Assembly: GCF_038432375.1 (NCBI RefSeq)
Contig: NZ_JBCAUS010000003.1
Location: forward strand, 248,001-312,000
Source of the DNA: Methanococcoides sp. LMO-2
GTDB taxonomy: Archaea > Halobacteriota > Methanosarcinia > Methanosarcinales > Methanosarcinaceae
Direction of reading: 5' to 3'
DNA: 64,000 nucleotides
The notes beneath the pieces are model-generated. The model was given only the letters and a program-made list of their open reading frames with translations, made no database searches and had not been told where the DNA came from. This document shows, one piece after another, positions 8,403 to 15,465 of this stretch. The position numbers and the translations under genes are program-made. Within the stretch, counting starts at the first letter, position 1. The number at the start of each line of letters is the position of its first letter.

Positions 8403-9191
8403 ATGGCAAGGCATAGAAGAGATACCTATTACTGGCGTGCAAAAGATGAAGGGTACCGTTCAAGGGCAGCCTATAAGCTTTTCCAGATCAATGAGAAATT
8501 CAATGTTATAAAGGAAGGCGACACAGTGGTAGATCTTGGTGCCGCACCTGGCGGCTGGCTTGAGGTCGCAAAGAAGCTCACAGACGGGAAGATCGTCGGA
8601 GTAGACCTTCGCCGCATCAAGGATATCGAAGGCATAGAAACGATCAAAGGGGACATAACCTCCGATGTGACGATCAAGAAGATAATCGACCTGGTCGGCG
8701 AGGACGGAGCTGATGTTGTCATCTGTGATGCTGCACCGAACCTGTCCGGAAACTGGAGCCTTGACCATGCACGATCCATAGACCTTACCACATCTGCACT
8801 GGAATGCGCAAAGAAGATCCTCAAACCCAACGGACACTTTGTTGTGAAGGTATTCCAGGGAGATATGTTCAAGGATTACATGGATAAAGTTCGTAAAAGC
8901 TTTTCATTTACCAAGGCATACTCACCGCATGCCTCAAGATCTGAAAGTGCAGAGATCTATGTGATCGGCAAGAAGTTCCTCACTGCACCCTTGCACAGGG
9001 ATGACAAATTTGATGTCGTTATCAAGGAAATGGGAGCCAGCGGAGATGGCATTGCCTATGTTGAAGATTTCGTTGTGTTTGTAAAAGAAGCTGAAAAAGG
9101 CGAATCTGTGAAGATCCAGATCACTGACGTCAAGCCAAATTTTGCATTTGCAAAGGTCATTGAACGTAAAGAAGAGACGGCATCAGACTGA
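8403..9191 (+). CDS. rlmE: 23S rRNA (uridine-2'-O-)methyltransferase RlmE with C-terminal TRAM domain
   Basis: A 262-residue FtsJ/RrmJ methylase that modifies the 2'-OH of a uridine in the A-loop of 23S rRNA. It opens with RRDTYYWRAKDEGYRSRAAYKL, the RrmJ signature carrying the catalytic lysine. It then shows VDLGAAPGGWLEVA (SAM motif I), VVICDAAPNLSG with the catalytic aspartate, and VVKVFQGD with the second catalytic lysine. The last ~60 residues (AYVEDFVVFVKEAEKGESVK) form a TRAM-type RNA-binding domain, an addition found in archaeal homologues. GAGGTGA before the ATG at 8403 fixes the start over a GTG 12 bases earlier. It closes the run begun by the Vms1-like gene. Confidence 0.93.
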   Translation: MARHRRDTYYWRAKDEGYRSRAAYKLFQINEKFNVIKEGDTVVDLGAAPGGWLEVAKKLTDGKIVGVDLRRIKDIEGIETIKGDITSDVTIKKIIDLVGEDGADVVICDAAPNLSGNWSLDHARSIDLTTSALECAKKILKPNGHFVVKVFQGDMFKDYMDKVRKSFSFTKAYSPHASRSESAEIYVIGKKFLTAPLHRDDKFDVVIKEMGASGDGIAYVEDFVVFVKEAEKGESVKIQITDVKPNFAFAKVIERKEETASD

Positions 9192-9232
9192 ATGATCCCG
9201 TAAATATCCTATTAAAAAGCAAAATATACCCT

Positions 9233-9532
9233 TCAGCGATCCTGAAGGGTTGGCACTTCTTCTACAAGCCTGTTGCCTGCAGCCACTTCATCTATACTGT
9301 GTACAACTGCACCAAGCTTTTCAATGGCTTGCCTGACCACATTATAGTCGATCTGATCACCTTCGATAGTGATCTTAATGTTCTCTGTTTTCTGGTCGAC
9401 CTCATACAGCCCGATGTTCACACCGGTAATACCATCAATAACACTCAGGGTTTCCGCCAGTTCAATAGTAGAGGGATGGTGAGGTTTCAACACATCCAGA
9501 ACCAATCTTCTTATTCCTGTCAATTTATTCAT
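9233..9532 (-). CDS. DUF211 family protein
   Basis: A 99-residue protein of the archaeal DUF211 family (COG1888): [20 protein letters not shown] at the N-terminus, [21 protein letters not shown] and [21 protein letters not shown]. The fold is ferredoxin-like and similar to ACT or metal-binding domains; no function has been settled. The ATG at 9532 gives the usual family length. The frame stays open to 9583, but that extra stretch looks like leader sequence. It is read divergently from the PHP gene and convergently with rlmE. Confidence 0.85.
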   Translation of the reverse strand: MNKLTGIRRLVLDVLKPHHPSTIELAETLSVIDGITGVNIGLYEVDQKTENIKITIEGDQIDYNVVRQAIEKLGAVVHSIDEVAAGNRLVEEVPTLQDR

Positions 9533-9617
9533 CCTTCCCAAAATTTCCGATAAGCTACGAAGAGCTATAGAGATATAGATCATTTAGATTATCAGAAATT
9601 AGTTTTTCTCAGCAAAC

Positions 9618-9630
9618 CTTATATAGATAT
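9618..9630 (-). promoter_or_regulatory. TATA box for the DUF211 gene
   Basis: The minus strand reads TATCTATATAAGG about 90 bases upstream of the DUF211 start, a good match to archaeal TATA boxes. It implies a leader of about 60 bases. Inferred from the motif. Confidence 0.4.
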
Positions 9631-9656
9631 TGACATTAAAGAATGTTCGTACACAA

Positions 9657-9670
9657 ACGATTTATATTGG
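9657..9670 (+). promoter_or_regulatory. TATA box for the PHP phosphoesterase gene
   Basis: ACGATTTATATTGG lies about 55 bases before the ATG at 9720, with AAACGA at its upstream edge resembling a BRE. A second T/A-rich element (TTTTTATAAAATG) occurs at 9692-9704 but is too close to the start. AGGTGAGC at 9709-9717 is the ribosome site. Confidence 0.45.
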
Positions 9671-9719
9671 AATGACGTTTTAAGGACCATTCTTTTTATA
9701 AAATGTTGCAGGTGAGCAA

Positions 9720-10358
9720 ATGATAGACCTACACACACACACCGTTTTCAGTGACGGAGAACTCATACCAAGCGAACTTGTGCGTCGTGCGGTTACTTTT
9801 GGATACCGTGGCATCGGAATAACCGATCACGTTGATTATACCAACATCGAGCATGTCCTCTCATGCGTAAAGAAAGCAAAGTATATGGAAGAGGTCATGG
9901 ACATAAAGGTACTTTCCGGAGTTGAGCTGACACACGTTCACCCTGCAAAGATAGCCCCACTTGCAAAGATGGCAAAGGAACTGGGAGCAGAGATCATTGT
10001 GGTCCACGGAGAGTCACCGGTGGAACCAGTCGCACCCGGAACAAATGCTGCAGCTGTTGCCTGTGAAGATGTTGACATCCTCGCACACCCCGGTTTCCTC
10101 ACAACAGAGGAAGCCCAGATGGCATTGGATAACGATGTCTGCATAGAGATCACTGCAAGGAACGGACACAACAGGACAAACGGACACGTCGCAAGGATCG
10201 CTAACGAGGTCGGCGCTACAATGGTAGTGGATACCGACACCCACAGTCCGGATAATCTTATCACAAAAGAGACGGCCCTGAAAGTGGCAATGGGAGCCGG
10301 ACTTACAGAAAGCCAGGCAAAGCAGGTGCTTGAGAACTCAGTACGCTTTATCCAGTGA
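9720..10358 (+). CDS. PHP-domain phosphoesterase (histidinol-phosphatase type)
   Basis: A 212-residue single-domain PHP protein. Metal ligands are plain: DLHTHTVFSDGE at residues 3-14, GITDHVDY near 38, GVELTHVHP near 69, VVHGES near 96, ILAHPGF near 120, ITARNGHNR near 142 and DTDTHSP near 172. The family hydrolyses phosphate esters, most often histidinol phosphate, using three metal ions. Histidine pathway genes are not nearby, so the substrate is open. It stands alone, with its own promoter and a hairpin terminator behind it. Confidence 0.88.
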   Translation: MIDLHTHTVFSDGELIPSELVRRAVTFGYRGIGITDHVDYTNIEHVLSCVKKAKYMEEVMDIKVLSGVELTHVHPAKIAPLAKMAKELGAEIIVVHGESPVEPVAPGTNAAAVACEDVDILAHPGFLTTEEAQMALDNDVCIEITARNGHNRTNGHVARIANEVGATMVVDTDTHSPDNLITKETALKVAMGAGLTESQAKQVLENSVRFIQ

Positions 10359-10402
10359 TTTCAGGAAGATCCCATTGCAGGATCTGAAATGAACACACAT
10401 GA

Positions 10403-10440
10403 GTGTCGGCATGTTCCGGCACGTAATTCTTTTTTTATTT
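10403..10440 (+). terminator. Hairpin plus T-tract after the PHP gene
   Basis: Arms GTGTCGG (10403-10409) and CCGGCAC (10416-10422) form a 7-bp stem with one G-U pair and a six-base loop. A T-rich tract follows (ATTCTTTTTTTATTT, 10426-10440). It lies between two convergent genes, about 45 bases after the PHP stop. A weaker hairpin (AGATCC/GGATCT) lies just after the stop codon. Confidence 0.6.
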
Positions 10441-10484
10441 CATATATCTACAAGAGTATTTTCATTTTTCAAAAGACACTAACC

Positions 10485-11084
10485 TTAAAAATGACTGAGG
10501 GTCTTCTTGCCCTCATCGAAAACAAGCTCAAAGGTAAACTCCCCGCTGATCGGCCCTTCTATCATAACGCCTTCACTGGTGTTGCTATTCGGATAAGCAC
10601 TTTCGTGGAAGATCCAAAGCCCATTTTCCTCCTGAGCGCCTTTCCTGAAATGTACAGTTTCACCACTGATAAGTACACGTGTTTTGAAACCGCTGGCATA
10701 TCCGCAGAGGATGATATTGTCTTCCACAGACCATTCGGTATTCGAAATATTACCATCACCATCAGGGTCGGGATCAACACCAAAAGCAACATACATGACA
10801 TGCTCAGGCAGGGAAAGCTCCACAGTGCACATCGAACCGTCCGTCCCCTTTGAAGAGACATCCCTGGCATAACCATGCTGTATGGAGGAGATCTTCAGGG
10901 CAGCTTCCTCCAGCTGCCTGTCAATATCAGTGTCATCCACCACAGGAGAAATGTTGTTCCATGCAGCAGTTGCGAGCAGGATGACCAGTGCAGTAATTGA
11001 AAGATAGACAACCATCTTCAGCGGAATGGTGTCCACACCACGCGTATCCTCGAGAAAACGTTGAAGGTTGCTCACGATCACCAC
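10485..11084 (-). CDS. Pilin-like membrane-anchored secreted protein
   Basis: A 199-residue protein with the N-terminal layout of archaeal pilins: a short polar leader ending in TRGVDTIP, one hydrophobic segment (LKMVVYLSITALVILLATAAW) at about residues 23-43, then a long outside domain rich in beta strands. A DPDPDGDGN motif near residue 103 resembles a calcium loop. Of the GTG codons at 11084, 11081 and 11075 I cannot decide which starts the gene; GGTGATC precedes the last. It follows rdgB by 32 bases and appears to end the kae1-bud32-rdgB run. It is related in plan to the pilin-like cluster at 47-53 kb. Function unknown. Confidence 0.65.
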   Translation of the reverse strand: MVIVSNLQRFLEDTRGVDTIPLKMVVYLSITALVILLATAAWNNISPVVDDTDIDRQLEEAALKISSIQHGYARDVSSKGTDGSMCTVELSLPEHVMYVAFGVDPDPDGDGNISNTEWSVEDNIILCGYASGFKTRVLISGETVHFRKGAQEENGLWIFHESAYPNSNTSEGVMIEGPISGEFTFELVFDEGKKTLSHF

Positions 11085-11116
11085 AACTGCTCAGATCACA
11101 ATTACTTGCTGGACAA

Positions 11117-11662
11117 TCAATCCAGCCACTCGAAGAACTTGTCAAGTGCCCTTCGCCTGTGGGAAAGAGTATTCTTGATATCGGTTCCGAGCTCACCGAA
11201 GGTCTTGCCCTCGTACTCGAATATAGGATCATACCCGAACCCGCCTGTGCCGCGCTCCTCAAATGCGATCTGCCCTTCCACAGTACCTGCGAACACAGAA
11301 GGTTCCTCCCCGGGTTCGCAATAGCCGATCACGGACTTGAAGACGGCAGTCCTGTCCTCCTCATCTTCCATGAGCTTGAGGACCTTCTGATTCCCGAGAT
11401 TATCCTCAACAAATGCAGAATACGGACCAGGGAATCCGTTCAGTGCCTTGATGAACAGGCCGGAGTCATCAACCATTACAGGATGTTTCAACTTCTCAGC
11501 AGCCCATTTTGCACCGTATGCAGCGATAGGCTCAAGGTCGTCTTCCTGAAGTTCCGGATAGCCATCGGTGTTCTGTATCAGCTCAATGTCCTTTGCAGCC
11601 AGTATCTCCTTTGCCTCTCCGAACTTACCCTTATTTCCAGTAACAAATACCATTTTACGCAT
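11117..11662 (-). CDS. rdgB: XTP/dITP pyrophosphatase (RdgB/HAM1 family)
   Basis: A 181-residue house-cleaning enzyme that cuts non-canonical purine triphosphates (XTP, ITP, dITP) to monophosphates. Family motifs are VTGNKGKFGEAKEIL at residue 7, VMVDDSGLFIKALNGFPGPY near 62 with the catalytic DDS, GTGGFGYDPIF near 138, and SHRRRALDKF near the end. Length is typical. The start overlaps the end of bud32 by eight bases, with GAGGGG just upstream, so the two are translationally linked. Confidence 0.94.
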   Translation of the reverse strand: MRKMVFVTGNKGKFGEAKEILAAKDIELIQNTDGYPELQEDDLEPIAAYGAKWAAEKLKHPVMVDDSGLFIKALNGFPGPYSAFVEDNLGNQKVLKLMEDEEDRTAVFKSVIGYCEPGEEPSVFAGTVEGQIAFEERGTGGFGYDPIFEYEGKTFGELGTDIKNTLSHRRRALDKFFEWLD

Positions 11663-12227
11663 AACGACCCCTCTTCTCGATCTCTTTTACCCGGAGCAGT
11701 ACATCATCCGCCCCTTCGAGTTCTCTTCTGTAACCGCGACAGAATGCATCAATTAATTCTTCATAATTTGCATGTGTGCTTTCAAAGGTCTGGAACAGCA
11801 CATGGATATCCACACCTCTGGATTCCACCGAACTGTCAACGAATGCCAGACCAAAATCGATCAGGTAGATACGATCATCCTTCACGACCATATTGGAAGT
11901 GGTAAGATCACCATGGATGATGCCACCACTGTGAAGCCGACCGATCACTTCTCCGACCATTTCACACATGTCAGCATCCACCAGATACTTCAGTGGCTTC
12001 CCATCAATAAATTCCATTTCAATGGTGAAATCATAGATATCATGAATAATAGGCGTCGCGACACCACATCGCCTTGCTTCCGACATCAGGCGTGCTTCTG
12101 CCCTTGTCCTTTCCTTGCGGATCCTCTCATCCAGTTCCTGAACCCTGTACCGCTTGGGTATGCGCTCCTTGACCACGAAACCGTCTTTAAGAGCAACATT
12201 GGCCTCAGCACCACTTCGCAGGTACAT
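11655..12227 (-). CDS. bud32: KEOPS complex kinase Bud32
   Basis: A 190-residue atypical small kinase/ATPase of the KEOPS complex, needed for threonylcarbamoyl transfer to tRNA A37. Motifs: VALKDGFVVKERIPKRYR with the ATP lysine, a RTRAEARLMSEAR helix, IIHGDLTTSNMVV catalytic loop near residue 124, and IYLIDFGLA as the DFG motif. The Kae1 stop and this ATG share one base (TGATG), and GGAGG lies in the end of kae1. In several archaea the two are one fused polypeptide; here they are separate but tightly coupled. Confidence 0.94.
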   Translation of the reverse strand: MYLRSGAEANVALKDGFVVKERIPKRYRVQELDERIRKERTRAEARLMSEARRCGVATPIIHDIYDFTIEMEFIDGKPLKYLVDADMCEMVGEVIGRLHSGGIIHGDLTTSNMVVKDDRIYLIDFGLAFVDSSVESRGVDIHVLFQTFESTHANYEELIDAFCRGYRRELEGADDVLLRVKEIEKRGRYA

Positions 12228-13237
12228 CAAAGAACCTCCTGATGCTTATCTGCAATCCAGGTTACATCCACAGTATCCGGCCTGAAGCTCGGATCCACAT
12301 GTGAGTTTTCAATCGGAGTGGTGGTTCCTGACTTGAACATCAACAGGCCCGTATATGCGATCATTGCACCATTGTCACCCATGAACCTTCTTTCAGGAAC
12401 ATAGAAACGTGCTCCACGGTCATCACACATCACATCAAGCATCTCCCTGAGCCTCATGTTCGCACCCACACCACCTGCAAGCAACACCTCACTCTTGCCG
12501 GTATGTGCAAGTGCACGCTCAGTGACCTCCACAAGCATTGCAAAGGCATTTTCCTGGAAAGAATAACATACATCCTCAAGGGAGTTGTTGCTTAACGCAT
12601 CCTTGGCAGCCGTTGAAAGTCCGGAAAAGGAGAAATCCATCCCTTTGACGACATAAGGCATTTTGACATAGCCTGTGGCTTCCTTTGCATATGCTTCCAC
12701 CTTTGGTCCACCGGGATGGCTTAAGCCTGCACTCCTTGCGAACTTGTCAAGAGCGTTACCTATGCCGATATCAAGGGTCTCCCCGAATATTCGATACTTA
12801 CCGGCCCTGTGAGCAAGGACCTGGGAATTGCCACCACTTACATACAGTACCACCGGATCAGTTGCCGGCGTCTTCCACCTGCCGATCTCGATGTGGGCAA
12901 TACAGTGGTTCACGCCCACCATAGGGACATCAAGAGACATTGCAAGTGCCCTTGCAGATGTGGCAACGGTCCTCAGACAGGCACCAAGACCCGGGCCCTG
13001 AGAGAAAGCGATGGCATCGATATCCTGAGGATGATGACCTTTTTCCCGAAACTCATTCAGGAGCCTTTCAATAACATCAGAGGCATACATTGCATGGTGC
13101 TGGGCAGCTTCTCTGGGATGAATACCACCAGTAGCCGGACGATAGGTCTCAGTGACCTCTGCGATAACATCATCTTCGTCAACAATAGCTGCACTCAGGT
13201 TCCATGCTGTGCCTTCTATACCAAGAACTGTGGTCAA
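12227..13237 (-). CDS. kae1: KEOPS catalytic subunit Kae1 (tRNA N6-threonylcarbamoyladenosine synthase)
   Basis: A 336-residue ASKHA-fold protein that transfers threonylcarbamoyl to A37 of ANN-decoding tRNAs. Seen: the start VLGIEGTAWNLSAAIVD, PREAAQHHA near residue 43, the metal-binding histidines in VNHCIAHIEIGR near 107, YVSGGNSQVL near 129, and LLAGGVGANMRLREML near 252. The length is that of unfused archaeal Kae1. It heads a kae1-bud32-rdgB run with one-base and eight-base overlaps. The other KEOPS subunits (Cgi121, Pcc1) are not in the window. Confidence 0.95.
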   Translation of the reverse strand: MTTVLGIEGTAWNLSAAIVDEDDVIAEVTETYRPATGGIHPREAAQHHAMYASDVIERLLNEFREKGHHPQDIDAIAFSQGPGLGACLRTVATSARALAMSLDVPMVGVNHCIAHIEIGRWKTPATDPVVLYVSGGNSQVLAHRAGKYRIFGETLDIGIGNALDKFARSAGLSHPGGPKVEAYAKEATGYVKMPYVVKGMDFSFSGLSTAAKDALSNNSLEDVCYSFQENAFAMLVEVTERALAHTGKSEVLLAGGVGANMRLREMLDVMCDDRGARFYVPERRFMGDNGAMIAYTGLLMFKSGTTTPIENSHVDPSFRPDTVDVTWIADKHQEVL

Positions 13238-13352
13238 TAGGTAATTCTCCTTGAAAAGTAATGTCGCTTTTTTGTGTGTATTAACTTTGCTTCCTTACAT
13301 ATAACTTACCAGTTGAGAAACGTTTTAGTAGTTAGCAAGCCAATCCACCATC

Positions 13353-13628
13353 ATGGAAGAGAAGACAAGAGCAGAGCGCAAAAATGAAAACAGACCGGAA
13401 ATAACAACCGAGGAACTGCTTCATAACATCGGCAAGCCAAATCTTGGAAGCCACGTACCACCATCACTGAGCGAGGAACTTCCTGCTATGGATGGAATTG
13501 AGTTCATGCCTCACAAGACAGCAGGATTACAGTCACCTGCAGACATGTGGATCGACAGGCCAAGGATGACCGAGAACCTTCACAAAAAGGCTGTTGTTGA
13601 AAATATCCTGAAAGGCAGGACACTTTAA
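13353..13628 (+). CDS. Small conserved-looking hypothetical protein
   Basis: A 91-residue soluble protein I do not recognise. The first 15 residues are highly charged. The middle is rich in proline, glycine and short motifs (NIGKPNLGSHVPPSLSEELP, GIEFMPHKTAGLQSPADMW) and looks like an extended binding peptide rather than a globular enzyme. The C-terminus is basic and helical (LHKKAVVENILKGRTL). The ATG at 13353 lies 115 bases from the divergent kae1 gene. A T-rich downstream stretch could end its transcript. Codon usage is like that of neighbours, so it is probably a real gene. Confidence 0.6.
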   Translation: MEEKTRAERKNENRPEITTEELLHNIGKPNLGSHVPPSLSEELPAMDGIEFMPHKTAGLQSPADMWIDRPRMTENLHKKAVVENILKGRTL

Positions 13629-14026
13629 GGTCTAATTTTTAAGTAAGATGATTTGAACAAAAAATCATCTATAACACATCCCCGGAAATTTTCCAGTTGG
13701 AAGAGGACTTTTTCTGTCTGAATCCAATGAGGAACTGGCATTGGGACAAATTTTCTTCTTTTACTTTTTGCCTTTTACTTTACGTTTTGCTTTTGCTACA
13801 AAACATTCCGTATTTTACATCATCAATTCATTGACATGATAACTACACAAAAAATAGCATTATGTTAAAATAACATTATGAAGTTAGTTATTGTAATAAA
13901 TTTGATTTTCAACATCGAGAAGCGGTGGTCTTAGAAATGTGAGACGTCCTGCCTTCCTGTCAAAGTCAAATTATATCATTCGTTTCACACTTACATAATT
14001 TTGTAGAAAGTGAGATGGTGTAATTG
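13629..14026. other. 398-base intergenic stretch, A/T-rich
   Basis: No gene is seen here. Positions 13752-13800 carry a pyrimidine tract with repeated CTTTTACTTT units, suitable as a poly-U terminator for the small upstream gene. At 13858-13880 there is a near-perfect inverted repeat, CATTATGTTA and TAACATTATG around AAA (one mismatch), about 150 bases before the winged-helix regulator gene at 14027. It could be an operator for that regulator. A GGTG motif precedes the start at 14027. Confidence 0.4.
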
Positions 14027-14602
14027 ATGAAGTCCAGAATCAGAACAACATTGACAGCAGGGATCTTCATAATATCAAGTATAGTTGTGATCAACGTACT
14101 TCTGGTAAACAATCCTGTTGTCATACAAATTGAAGGCGATGCTTTCAAGATAATTGATATTCCCTACAAATATACGGTTAATGAAGCATACATGCTACTG
14201 TTCTCTGCCTTCCTCTGTGGATTTAGTCTTGCCCTAGTACTCCTTGATATTGGTGTATTTCAAACCGAACCGCAGGAGAAGGAAACCATGAAGGAAAGGT
14301 CAATGGAGGATACAGCATTGAAGGACAGAACATTGGAGAACTTTCAAGAACCAGAGAAAAGGGACATCTCAGGCATCATATTGAAAGCCCTTACCGGCGA
14401 TGAAAAGAAGACCGTTGAAATTATCCTGAATAACGAAGGCCGTATCCTTCAGAATGAACTTGTGAACTCTCTTGATTTTTCAAAGGCCAAAGTATCAAGG
14501 ATCCTAATCAATCTTGAAAAGCGTGGAATTGTCAGGAAAAGTAAGTATGGACTTACCAATTGCATCTCACTTGCTGATGATATAAGGGGTGAAACGAAAT
14601 GA
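14027..14602 (+). CDS. Membrane-bound winged-helix transcriptional regulator
   Basis: A 191-residue protein with two membrane segments (about residues 9-29, LTAGIFIISSIVVINVLLV, and about 51-73, AYMLLFSAFLCGFSLALVLL) around an outside loop of some 25 residues, then a charged linker with repeated MKERS/LKDRT units. A C-terminal winged-helix domain (ALTGDEKKTVEIILNNEGRI, FSKAKVSRILINLEKRG, near residues 125-185) resembles MarR-like one-domain regulators. The plan suggests a sensor that links an outside or membrane signal directly to DNA. Its stop overlaps the next start (ATGA). It heads a three-gene operon with an anchored beta-domain protein and a HEAT lipoprotein. Ligand and targets are unknown. 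Confidence 0.75.
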   Translation: MKSRIRTTLTAGIFIISSIVVINVLLVNNPVVIQIEGDAFKIIDIPYKYTVNEAYMLLFSAFLCGFSLALVLLDIGVFQTEPQEKETMKERSMEDTALKDRTLENFQEPEKRDISGIILKALTGDEKKTVEIILNNEGRILQNELVNSLDFSKAKVSRILINLEKRGIVRKSKYGLTNCISLADDIRGETK

Positions 14603-15465
14603 GAAAAGAATTTCTGATCATTGCATTGGTCATTTTCATACTGATTTTTGCAGGGATCTTTCTGCATAAAGGGGATCGCGATGATGTCAGTATTGTTGCT
14701 TTAAACGCTCCCCCTACAGTGGGTTTGAATGTGGTAAATCAGTTAGAGCTTGTTATCCAGAACAATGAAAGCCACATCGTCAATGTCGATCTCGATGTGA
14801 AAAATGCTTTTGTTGATGAGAACGGAAAAGGTCTTTCGACCTCGAGAATAATCATATCCAGCATACCTGGTGAAAACCAGAATGCCTATGACCAGGGCGC
14901 CATATCCGGAAAAGTAGCACTGGTTCCTGGAGAAAACAGAATACAGGTACTTGTTGGCTACGAAGCAACCGGAACTTACGATGTTGAAGTTAAACTTTAC
15001 CAGAATGAGCAGGTTGTTGATGAGAAAACAACATCAATTAAGGTCCTGCCACCAGAATTGTCGGTGGAGCTGGAGTATACTGAAAAGAGATCAGATGATG
15101 TGCTGGCCTATATGATAGATGGATACATCCGAAATGAAGGTCCGGGTAGAGCAGAAGATGTCGATGCAACTATAATAATATCGGATCTGGAATCCGGAGA
15201 AGTCCTATCCTCGGAAAACTACCAATACGATGTAGGAGGCAATACGAAAACCTTGTTGAGGGAATGGAGAGACCTTCCAGCAGCGGTTATTGAGCTATCT
15301 CCGGAAGGAGTCACCGAGGAATTATACAGACCCCTGGAAAGTGTTGTTAAGGGGAAAACAGGAGAAGCGTATCTCGTAACTGTAGAAATCAAATGGAATG
15401 ACCAATTCGATTCAACAGAATTGATCATTCCGGGTAGTAATGAGCAAACGGGGGGTTTGTTATGA
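14599..15465 (+). CDS. Membrane-anchored extracytoplasmic protein with two beta-sandwich-like domains
   Basis: A 288-residue protein with a single N-terminal membrane segment (FLIIALVIFILIFAGIFL, residues 4-21) and the rest outside. Two similar domains can be seen: one at about residues 30-150 (LELVIQNNESHIVNVDLDVK, ending in STSIKVLPPELSVEL-like strands) and one at about 155-280 (GYIRNEGPGRAEDVDATIII). The alternating pattern and the phrases about added N/G turns resemble CARDB or similar immunoglobulin-like adhesion folds. I cannot name a family with certainty. It overlaps its neighbours on both sides by four bases, so it is part of a fixed three-gene unit. Confidence 0.65.
   Translation: MRKEFLIIALVIFILIFAGIFLHKGDRDDVSIVALNAPPTVGLNVVNQLELVIQNNESHIVNVDLDVKNAFVDENGKGLSTSRIIISSIPGENQNAYDQGAISGKVALVPGENRIQVLVGYEATGTYDVEVKLYQNEQVVDEKTTSIKVLPPELSVELEYTEKRSDDVLAYMIDGYIRNEGPGRAEDVDATIIISDLESGEVLSSENYQYDVGGNTKTLLREWRDLPAAVIELSPEGVTEELYRPLESVVKGKTGEAYLVTVEIKWNDQFDSTELIIPGSNEQTGGLL

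Noticed and set aside
10997-11905. 302-codon open frame on the plus strand
   Set aside because: It lies opposite the pilin-like gene, rdgB and bud32, has no family features and is cysteine/proline-rich as antisense frames often are.
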